Shown here: positions 6,266 through 11,492 of the stretch, piece by piece
How positions within the stretch are numbered: the first letter of the stretch is position 1
How the letters are laid out: every line of letters begins with the position of its first letter
Assembly: GCA_020630455.1 (NCBI GenBank)
Contig: JAHDBK010000067.1
Coordinates: 1-11,492 of the forward strand
Direction: 5' to 3'
DNA: 11,492 nt
From: Saprospiraceae bacterium
GTDB taxonomy: Bacteria > Bacteroidota > Bacteroidia > Chitinophagales > Saprospiraceae
Made by a program: the position numbers and the translations under genes
Notes under the pieces: generated by a model
What the model saw: only the letters and a program-made list of their open reading frames with translations
What the model was told of the DNA's origin: nothing
The model's database searches: none

Positions 6266-7333
6266 TTATTTTGATTGTCCAAATTGTTGTATCCAGCAAC
6301 TAGGAGTAGCACCAATATTTCCTATTTCATAACAAACAACGTGAGTCCAATGAGGATTTAATAAGTTTCCTCTATGTTCATTAGTCGTACTTTGGGCGTC
6401 CAATAATAATAGTATAATCGCTTCTCTTGATGATCTAACACCGCCGACTAAATTTTCTTTACCATCGTTCATTTGTTGGCAATTTGAAGTTACTCTTTCC
6501 CAAGGAAATTTTCCATCGCTTCCTTGATGGCTAATAGTACCTGATTGCTTAAGGTCTTGACCATGTTTTTGAGCAGCGGAGTACATACAAGAAATAGTCT
6601 GTAATTTTTTAAGAACAGGAGTAGCTTTTAGTTCAGTAACTAATCCATTTACTAACTCCTCACTAAATGGATTACTATTTTTAGCTTTTAATTGATTAAT
6701 ATAATTATTAATGTGAACTACATAAGCAGAAGGATTAGCACGTAAAAGATTGATTTCATTTACCATATCCATTTCTGCTTGCTTCATGTAAGGAGCTTCA
6801 GTAGCAACTGTTGGACTAGGGCTAGGAGGTTTAGGAGTATTGCTTTTATCTTCAAACTCTTTGTCTTTATCCGTACACATACAATCAGTTGTAGCTAGTG
6901 TAGAACCAGCTGCTAATTCTTGTTTGTCTACTAAAGAATTAATTTCTCTAAATTTTTTCTCTGTATAACCATATAATTCTGCAATTCCAGCGATAGTTTG
7001 TCCTGGCAGGATAACGTGTTTGTTACCAGATTGCTTATAATAGGCTACATTGTTTTGTGGTTGAGGAGTAGGGGTGACAGGCTCGGAATCTTTGGTCTCA
7101 AATTCTGGATTTTTAACTACTAATTCTTTACAAATAGATAAAGGGTCTGTCATGTTGATGTCGTTCCATTCACAGATTTCATCTACTGTTACTTTATAAT
7201 TAATCGCGATGCGATAAAGTGTTTCTTTTGCTTGAACAACATGAACACCGCTACGTGTACTTGTAGGGCATTGAGCATTTATATGAAGGCTCATTAAAAA
7301 TATGATACCTAAAAGAATACTAATTTTTTTCAT
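6266..7333 (-). CDS. Secreted protein with two LysM domains and a C-terminal CAP (SCP/PR-1) domain
   Basis: A 355-residue exported protein. Signal peptide at 1-20 (cleavage near INA-Q). LysM 1 at about 30-74 (HVVQAKETLYRIAINYKV...) and LysM 2 at about 105-148 (HVILPGQTIAGIAELYGY...) are peptidoglycan-binding modules. A Pro/Ser/Thr-rich linker (161-180) leads to the CAP domain at about 187-349: NLLRANPSAYV, His257, His269 in ISHQGSDG, Glu293 in KENLVGG, and NEHRGNLL with His320. These correspond to the conserved His/Glu cavity residues of CAP proteins, whose biochemical role in bacteria is generally unknown. Cysteines cluster around Cys151/Cys153 and in the CAP domain (249, 285, 334, 346), which suits disulfides in an exported protein. 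It is last in a same-strand run with two SPOR proteins and deoC, 96 bp behind the preceding gene, and is followed by a strong terminator. Domain calls are firm; function is inferred as wall-anchored. Confidence 0.93.
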   Translation of the reverse strand: MKKISILLGIIFLMSLHINAQCPTSTRSGVHVVQAKETLYRIAINYKVTVDEICEWNDINMTDPLSICKELVVKNPEFETKDSEPVTPTPQPQNNVAYYKQSGNKHVILPGQTIAGIAELYGYTEKKFREINSLVDKQELAAGSTLATTDCMCTDKDKEFEDKSNTPKPPSPSPTVATEAPYMKQAEMDMVNEINLLRANPSAYVVHINNYINQLKAKNSNPFSEELVNGLVTELKATPVLKKLQTISCMYSAAQKHGQDLKQSGTISHQGSDGKFPWERVTSNCQQMNDGKENLVGGVRSSREAIILLLLDAQSTTNEHRGNLLNPHWTHVVCYEIGNIGATPSCWIQQFGQSK

Positions 7334-7429
7334 TGTACTGAATTTTAGTTGGTTTGAAATTTGGATGTATAAAGATATAAAAAAAACAAGTTTTTTTCAA
7401 GTTTTTTATTTGAAAATAAAGAACTTTTG

Positions 7430-7819
7430 TTATAAATATTCTATAGGTTCGATTTTGTTATCTTTTACAGGAAAGGCACTAAAGTAAACTTCTCTCAAAA
7501 TCATTTTTAATTTTTCAGCTTCGATTCTAGTTCTGAATGCTCCTACCCTTACTTTATAATTAGGGGCTTCATAGGTCCAAACAGCTTCGTATTCAGGAAA
7601 TTTAGTTTCAAAATTTTTGACTACATCATTCATTTTTCTTCTATCGGTAGTAGATAAAATCTGAATCCTATAACCCAATGTCCATTGTGTAGATTTATTT
7701 TGAGCTACATAGCGATTATTCATTCCTGATACCTCAATTTCTTCTTTATAATTGACTTGTGCTTGAGTAAATTGATAAGTAAAACAAGTCAAAATGATAT
7801 AAGCTATTATTTTTTTCAT
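7430..7819 (-). CDS. Small secreted SPOR-domain protein
   Basis: A 129-residue protein with a signal peptide (1-20, cleavage near TQA-Q), a short linker and one SPOR-like domain at about 47-118. The domain's two halves are visible: YRIQILSTTDRRKMNDVV, then YKVRVGAFRTRIEAEKL, the typical YrVrVGpF..r.eAe.l pattern. SPOR domains bind glycan strands stripped of stem peptides, so it probably associates with the cell wall in the periplasm. It starts 13 bp downstream of the deoC stop and was probably co-transcribed with it. The leader is pure A/T with no Shine-Dalgarno site. No enzymatic domain is present. Confidence 0.85.
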   Translation of the reverse strand: MKKIIAYIILTCFTYQFTQAQVNYKEEIEVSGMNNRYVAQNKSTQWTLGYRIQILSTTDRRKMNDVVKNFETKFPEYEAVWTYEAPNYKVRVGAFRTRIEAEKLKMILREVYFSAFPVKDNKIEPIEYL

Positions 7820-7832
7820 AATAATTAAAATT

Positions 7833-8510
7833 TTAAATAATGTCTAAACTTTTGGATGCTCCTAATCTATTAGCACCAGATTTGATAAGAGCCAAAGCTT
7901 GTTTTTTATTAGAAATTCCGCCTGATGCTTTTATCTTAATTTCTTCAGGCAAGTGGCTTCTTAAGAATTGCACCACTTTGGGCTGATTCCCTTTTCCAAG
8001 AATACCTGTTGATGTTTTAACAAAATCGACCTTACATTCAGTGCAAATATTACACAATTGAATAATTTGATTTTCATTGAGTAATTCAACTTCAAAAATC
8101 ACTTTAATTTGCTTCCCTTTCATATGGCAAATTTGAGTGATGGTGTCTATTTCATTTTTTATGTAGTTCCAATCTCCAGAATGTACAGCAGATAGATTGA
8201 CTACCATATCAATTTCATCGGCTCCATCTTGTATTGCTTTTCGAGTTTCTTCCGCTTTGGCAGTTGTATAGGTATAGCCCATAGGAAATCCTACCACAGT
8301 GGCTACCTTTACTTTACTTCCTTCTAGTTTTCGAAATACTTGAGGAACAAAATATGGAGCGACACAAACAGCACAAAATTGGTATACAATAGCTTCAGAA
8401 CATATTTTTTCTATTTGTTCTGAACTGGCTTCTGCTTTTAGCATCGTATGATCAATATAAGGTGCTATTGATATTTCTGTCTCGTTCATAAAGGTGATTT
8501 TGTTAAACAA
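7833..8510 (-). CDS. deoC: Deoxyribose-phosphate aldolase
   Basis: DeoC splits 2-deoxyribose 5-phosphate into acetaldehyde and glyceraldehyde 3-phosphate, the last step of deoxynucleoside salvage, in the cytoplasm. The 225-residue length is that of the short bacterial class I enzymes. Motifs: YIDHTMLK (18-25), VVGFPMG (72-78), DEIDMVVN with Asp101 (proton relay), VDFVKTSTG with Schiff-base Lys165, and IKASGGIS with Lys194. All catalytic residues are intact. Two ATGs compete: Met1 at 8510 and Met8 at 8489 (MNETEIS); the later one gives a start more typical of the family, and neither has a Shine-Dalgarno site. It lies between two SPOR-domain genes (32 bp and 13 bp away), without deoA, deoB, deoD or a repressor in the window, so its expression is probably tied to the envelope genes. 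Confidence 0.96.
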   Translation of the reverse strand: MFNKITFMNETEISIAPYIDHTMLKAEASSEQIEKICSEAIVYQFCAVCVAPYFVPQVFRKLEGSKVKVATVVGFPMGYTYTTAKAEETRKAIQDGADEIDMVVNLSAVHSGDWNYIKNEIDTITQICHMKGKQIKVIFEVELLNENQIIQLCNICTECKVDFVKTSTGILGKGNQPKVVQFLRSHLPEEIKIKASGGISNKKQALALIKSGANRLGASKSLDII

Positions 8511-8542
8511 TCTTGGTTTTTATAAAGGGATAAGTTATAAAA

Positions 8543-9202
8543 CTATCTTTTTTTCATCACAAAGCATTCTACTTTTTTGTTTTTTAATTGTTCTGCTGCT
8601 GCATCTGCGGAGCCTCTAGAAGCATACCTCGCTGCAACAACAGAATACATTTTAGAGTTGTCAAACTGAACAATTTCAGGACTATATCCCAAATCTTTTA
8701 AAATTTTTAATTGAGCATCAGCATTATTTTTAACGCCAAATGAACCTGCTAATACTAAAAATTCTTTTTGCATAGGAATCTTACTTGTTCCTGGTGATTT
8801 GTTCGTTTGAGTACCAGCAGATTTTTCTGCGAACTCTTCATCTCTAGTATCTGGTTTTGGGATACTAGTCTTTGGTTTTGGACTAGCTACTTTGGTATTA
8901 GATGAAGTAGTAGATGGTGTATCACTTGCTTTATCTTCTTGTATTCTCTTATTGCTGGTGTCATCATATTCATCAGGAATTCCTGATAAATCTTCATAGT
9001 TGTAATCAATGTCTGCGGTGTCGACACCATCTTCAAAATATCCAACTTCATCTTCATTATTAGTATCTTCTCCATCAATACTTCCTATTTCTGTATTTTC
9101 TGTTTCTTTTTCAGAACTAATACCTTTGTATACAAAATACCCTATTGCTGCTAAAGCAATTATAAAAACAATGGTAATAATAATGTCTAATGCTTTTTCC
9201 AT
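8543..9202 (-). CDS. Membrane-anchored SPOR-domain protein with acidic linker
   Basis: A 219-residue bitopic protein. A transmembrane segment at about 7-26 has only a short N-terminal cytoplasmic tail. An acidic, Asp/Glu/Asn-rich linker (29-92) and a Ser/Thr/Pro/Lys stretch (93-142) follow. The C-terminal SPOR domain at about 146-217 begins KEFLVLAGSFGVKNNADAQL and continues with MYSVVAARYASRGSADAAAEQL. This layout (anchor, disordered periplasmic linker, terminal SPOR) resembles FtsN-like proteins that bind denuded septal glycan, but no FtsN activation motif is recognisable, so a division role is only a possibility. It is first in the run that continues with deoC 32 bp downstream; a -7-like element lies at 9232-9239. 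Confidence 0.88.
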   Translation of the reverse strand: MEKALDIIITIVFIIALAAIGYFVYKGISSEKETENTEIGSIDGEDTNNEDEVGYFEDGVDTADIDYNYEDLSGIPDEYDDTSNKRIQEDKASDTPSTTSSNTKVASPKPKTSIPKPDTRDEEFAEKSAGTQTNKSPGTSKIPMQKEFLVLAGSFGVKNNADAQLKILKDLGYSPEIVQFDNSKMYSVVAARYASRGSADAAAEQLKNKKVECFVMKKR

Positions 9203-9231
9203 AATACAAATTCAATTTAATTTAACTAACA

Positions 9232-9239
9232 CAAAAATA
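9232..9239 (-). promoter_or_regulatory. Candidate -7 element for the SPOR-deoC-SPOR gene group
   Basis: The minus strand reads TATTTTTG, matching TAnnTTTG, 29 bases before the ATG at 9202. A matching TTTG further upstream is not seen. The position, between a terminator and the first gene of the group, is right for its promoter, but AT-rich sequence yields such 8-mers by chance. Confidence 0.35.
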
Positions 9240-9296
9240 CAAGATAATATTATTGAATGTTTATTTTTTTTAGGCTTTTTTAAAAATAATAAAGAT

Positions 9297-9330
9297 TTTT
9301 TGTTATTTTATTATAAAAAAATAACAAAAA
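9297..9330. other. A/T-rich hairpin overlapping the tonB-like terminator
   Basis: TTTTTGTTATTTT (9297-9309) is exactly complementary to AAAATAACAAAAA (9318-9330), with an eight-base loop. Its right arm shares the five A residues at 9326-9330 with the left arm of the adjacent terminator hairpin, so the outer base pairs of the two stems compete. It may simply be part of the terminator region. Confidence 0.45.
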
Positions 9331-9359
9331 GCTATTGGAAATATTTCCAATAGCTTTTT
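9326..9359 (-). terminator. Strong palindromic terminator of the TonB-like gene
   Basis: AAAAAGCTATTGGAAA (9326-9341) and TTTCCAATAGCTTTTT (9344-9359) form a perfect 16-bp stem around a minimal loop, with A and T runs at the ends. It lies 25 bp downstream of the TonB-like stop on the minus strand. It isolates this gene from the SPOR/deoC group. Confidence 0.85.
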
Positions 9360-9383
9360 ATTCATTAAAATATACTAAATAAT

Positions 9384-10379
9384 TTAGTCTATGAATATAA
9401 TTTGATCCATTGGTTGAGGGATTAATCTATTTTCTCCTTTATCTTCTCTAAAGCTAAAAACTAAATACCAGCATTGCTTAGTGGGTGCTTTGAAATCTTT
9501 TTCAAAACGATATTTTTTAGCTAAATATTCTGCTTTTTGTAAAACGACATCATCTTTTAATGAAGACTTTGCTTTATTAGAATCGGCGGAAACGACTTTG
9601 CCCATTTGATTGATACAAACATCAACGTGAACTTTTCCTGTTTTTCCTTGAGCGATAGCTTTAATTTCAGATTGAGTTGGTCTTTCATCCACTTTTCTAT
9701 TGAAACCATGACCGCTTCCATCACCACTTCCAGTACCGTCGCTATCTCCACCAGAGCCATTATTTCCAGAACTAGTGCCGTCATCAGTACCCGTTGGTGT
9801 TCCTGGTTTCCCTGGAGAGTTTCCAGAGTCAGTACTCGTATTAGAATCTGAACCAGTACTTGGTTTAGTCGGCTTTGTTGGCTTAGACGGTTTGTCTGAA
9901 GGAGCCGTTGGTTTTGGTGGTTTTGGTGGTTTTGGAGTAGTTTCAGTAGGAGGTGTTTCTGGAGCGCTAACTTCAGAAGGCTCAGGTTGTGTTGCTGTTT
10001 CAGTTGGTGCTTCTGGAGCAGGTTCAGGAGTTGTTTCTTCTACAACTTCTGGTTCGCTTGGAGTAGGGTCTGGCTCAGCAGGTGTTTCTGGTTCTGGAGC
10101 GGCTTCTTGTTCCATAGCATCTTCAGTATCTCCAAGAGGATTGTCTGGTTCTGAGGAACCTGATTCGTCAAAAGGAATCTCTTCTACTTCTGGTTCAGGT
10201 GGAACATAATTAGCAAATTCTATAATAATTTCTTTTGGCGGCAATTCTTGTTCAGAAACAGGCCAAGGAATTAAAGTTAAAATGATGAGACCTACATTGA
10301 CAAAGAAAGCGATAATTAAACCCCTTCTTTTATTTTTTTTCTCATCCTCATGCTCTTCGAGATGCTTATTGAAACTCAT
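9384..10379 (-). CDS. TonB-like energy transducer with long Pro- and Gly-rich spacer
   Basis: TonB proteins carry proton-motive energy from ExbB/ExbD across the periplasm to outer-membrane receptors. This 331-residue protein has a charged cytoplasmic N-terminus (1-19), one transmembrane anchor (20-38), then LPPKEIIIEFANYVPPEPEVEE, here split as LPPKEIIIEF (46-55) and ANYVPPEPEVEE (56-67), a segment common in Bacteroidota transducers. A Glu/Pro-rich part (60-148), a Lys/Pro part with PKPPKPPKP and KPSKPTKPTKP (149-173) and a Gly/Ser/Asp part (174-225) form the spacer. The C-terminal domain (about 227-312) includes GKVHVDVCINQMGKVVSA, an Arg-Phe segment and CWYLVFSFRE, the beta-alpha-beta pattern of TonB-C. 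Cys255 and Cys303 could form a disulfide. No exbB, exbD or receptor gene is adjacent, so its motor is encoded elsewhere. It sits 115 bp downstream of the DCC gene, so co-transcription is uncertain. Family likely, receptor unknown. Confidence 0.85.
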   Translation of the reverse strand: MSFNKHLEEHEDEKKNKRRGLIIAFFVNVGLIILTLIPWPVSEQELPPKEIIIEFANYVPPEPEVEEIPFDESGSSEPDNPLGDTEDAMEQEAAPEPETPAEPDPTPSEPEVVEETTPEPAPEAPTETATQPEPSEVSAPETPPTETTPKPPKPPKPTAPSDKPSKPTKPTKPSTGSDSNTSTDSGNSPGKPGTPTGTDDGTSSGNNGSGGDSDGTGSGDGSGHGFNRKVDERPTQSEIKAIAQGKTGKVHVDVCINQMGKVVSADSNKAKSSLKDDVVLQKAEYLAKKYRFEKDFKAPTKQCWYLVFSFREDKGENRLIPQPMDQIIFID

Positions 10380-10494
10380 AATTCATTATTTTTATAATGA
10401 TAAAAAAACACCTTAATTATATAAATAAAACACAATTTATAATAAAATATTGTAAATCTAAATTAATGAAGGCTTAAACTGTATTAAAATGCTC

Positions 10495-10923
10495 TTAATT
10501 TTTGATAAATCTACTCTTTATATCAGTTGTGGGCATCATACATTCTTCTGATTTGCCAAACCACCTATATCTATTGGCAGCAATGATATTGTAAAAAAAA
10601 TCTCTTATAGGTCGAGGTATGATGATGAAAATATAGGCGATTTTCCATATTCCATCTAGGTATTTAGTCATTTTTAATGCTCCTGTAGAACGAGTATAAA
10701 TTGTTCCATTTTCAATGAAAATAATTGATTTTAAATCTTCAAGGGGAAGATTGGCTTCAAGGGTTTTTTTTTGTCCAAATTCGGATTGTAATGAAGCGAA
10801 TTGAATTTTTCCTTTTTTGTCTCTTTTTATGATAAATTGAACGGTATTGTTACATAAATTACAAACACCATCAAATAGTAAGATTTTGCTGTTTTGTAAA
10901 GTTGTACTTTCAGTTTTTACCAT
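10495..10923 (-). CDS. DCC-family thiol-disulfide oxidoreductase-like protein (DUF393)
   Basis: A 142-residue protein of the DCC family, named for its conserved Asp-x-x-Cys-x-x-Cys. Here LLFDGVCNLCNNTVQF places Asp18, Cys21 and Cys24. Other family signatures are IQFASLQSEFG (39-49), the middle STGAL (79-83), and the C-terminal NRYRWFGKSEECMMP (117-131). The fold is thioredoxin/glutaredoxin-like; the substrate is unknown. No signal peptide is seen, and residues 93-103 are hydrophobic as usual for the family. The length is typical. Its ATG overlaps the end of the rhodanese gene by 7 bp, implying co-transcription and translational coupling of two cysteine-redox proteins. Confidence 0.93.
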   Translation of the reverse strand: MVKTESTTLQNSKILLFDGVCNLCNNTVQFIIKRDKKGKIQFASLQSEFGQKKTLEANLPLEDLKSIIFIENGTIYTRSTGALKMTKYLDGIWKIAYIFIIIPRPIRDFFYNIIAANRYRWFGKSEECMMPTTDIKSRFIKN

Positions 10924-11441
10924 ATTTTTTTAATCCATTTATTAAAAACCCAGCGACTCCAAGTTTTATTGTATGTATGAATTTGATTCGTAGTTTCTCC
11001 ACTATTATCTACTATAGAATTGCCTTGGTTGACCCATTCAAAAATACTACCGTATAAATTATATACATTGGTGTAACCTGCTTTTTGTAGTTTTTCTCCA
11101 ATTTTTTCGCTTCGATAACCAACGGAGCAATAGATGATGATTTTTTGATTTTTATCAATATTTTCAATACTGCTCAGTTTAAAATCATCATAGCCAACAC
11201 ATTGAGCATCTTCTATGTGACTTACTTCAAATTCTTCTATTTCTCTTGCATCTAAAATGACATACTCCTCTAAATTTTCTTCTGATAATTCTTTAACTCC
11301 TTTTAAGGGAACCGTAAAACTGAGTATAGACTGTACTTCTTTGTCAAATGCTTCATTTTCAATTTTAGGCAAGTCAGCAGGTACTTGTGCAGTACACGCA
11401 TTAAAGGCAAGTAAAAGTATGAAAATTAAATTTTTGTACAT
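10917..11441 (-). CDS. Exported rhodanese-domain protein, probable lipoprotein
   Basis: A 174-residue single-domain rhodanese with an export signal. The N-terminus MYKNLIFILLLAFNAC suggests a lipoprotein with Cys16, although the residues before it (F-N-A) are not a perfect lipobox; a standard signal peptide cleaved at TAQ-V is possible. The rhodanese domain (about 47-138) has ILDAREIEEFEVSHI with Asp64 and Arg66, and the active-site loop YCSVGYRS with Cys105, the residue that forms a persulfide in sulfurtransferases; Tyr-Gly-Ser-Ile-Phe-Glu-Trp closes it. The Trp-rich tail (160-174) is unexplained. Rhodaneses transfer sulfane sulfur or bind thiol substrates; this one would act outside the cytoplasm. 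It overlaps the DCC gene downstream. Its promoter is probably near 11459-11466 (TATTATTG on the minus strand, one mismatch from TAnnTTTG), which is weak. Confidence 0.93.
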   Translation of the reverse strand: MYKNLIFILLLAFNACTAQVPADLPKIENEAFDKEVQSILSFTVPLKGVKELSEENLEEYVILDAREIEEFEVSHIEDAQCVGYDDFKLSSIENIDKNQKIIIYCSVGYRSEKIGEKLQKAGYTNVYNLYGSIFEWVNQGNSIVDNSGETTNQIHTYNKTWSRWVFNKWIKKIW

Positions 11442-11492
11442 TATCTAGTATTGATTGACAATAATAATCATTTAAAATAACGCATTTATATG

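Noticed and set aside
7400..7422. CAAGTTTTTTTCAAGTTTTTT as a hairpin or operator
   Set aside because: It is a short direct repeat of a T run with CAAG, not an inverted repeat, and no promoter element is attached to it.
9009..9353. Plus-strand frame opposite the start of the anchored SPOR gene
   Set aside because: It is the shadow of a real transmembrane/SPOR gene and extends through terminator hairpins; the product is low complexity without family features.
9775..10209. Gly/Ser/Val-rich plus-strand frame of 144 codons
   Set aside because: It is the complement of the Pro/Glu/Thr-rich spacer codons of the TonB-like gene, which produces long open antisense frames automatically.
1..11492. CRISPR arrays, tRNA or rRNA genes, insertion sequences
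   Set aside because: I found no regularly spaced repeats, no tRNA-like cloverleaf, no rRNA segments and no transposase or integrase motifs in reading both strands.

Overview
The window comes from an AT-rich member of the Bacteroidota. Three things point there: signal-peptide and lipoprotein genes lacking Shine-Dalgarno sites, upstream elements matching the Bacteroidota promoter (TTTG ... TAnnTTTG), and the gene families themselves (TlpA-type thioredoxins, a Pro/Gly-rich TonB-like transducer, SPOR and LysM/CAP envelope proteins, DCC oxidoreductase). Saprospiria/Chitinophagia-type lineages would fit, but I cannot place it below phylum with confidence. From about 740 onward it reads as ordinary chromosomal sequence, with compact genes and clear terminators.

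Left edge (1 to about 740): a compositionally foreign block rich in TAT/AAT/ACT triplets and CTAG. One frame is open from base 3 to 551, continues in the same frame after a single TAA (552-554), and ends at 702-704. It encodes an Asn/Tyr/Asp/Ser-rich protein whose beginning lies outside the window. The minus-strand TlpA-like gene next door runs into this block and takes a hydrophobic tail from it.

675-3020: a secreted TlpA-like thioredoxin (minus) diverges from an MltA-type lytic transglycosylase lipoprotein (plus). The 144-bp gap between them carries a good Bacteroidota promoter for the thioredoxin gene. mltA ends in a hairpin terminator.

3291-6119 (minus): a divergent acyl-CoA-synthetase-like AMP-binding protein, followed by a short-chain-type polyprenyl diphosphate synthase. 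A repeated palindromic 12-mer lies upstream of the pair.

6266-9202 (minus): membrane SPOR protein, deoC, secreted SPOR protein and a LysM-LysM-CAP secreted protein. They are closely spaced and end at a perfect 18-bp terminator hairpin. The set looks like a cell-wall-binding group with a nucleoside-salvage aldolase embedded in it.

9384-11441 (minus): a rhodanese lipoprotein overlapping a DCC oxidoreductase gene by 7 bp, then a TonB-like energy transducer with a strong palindromic terminator. No exbB/exbD is present in the window.

The common theme is the envelope: peptidoglycan cleavage (MltA), glycan binding (SPOR, LysM), extracytoplasmic thiol chemistry (TlpA-like, rhodanese, possibly DCC), outer-membrane energisation (TonB-like) and lipid/isoprenoid activation. 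I saw no CRISPR array, tRNA, rRNA, transposase or phage gene. The most unusual part is the left-edge block.
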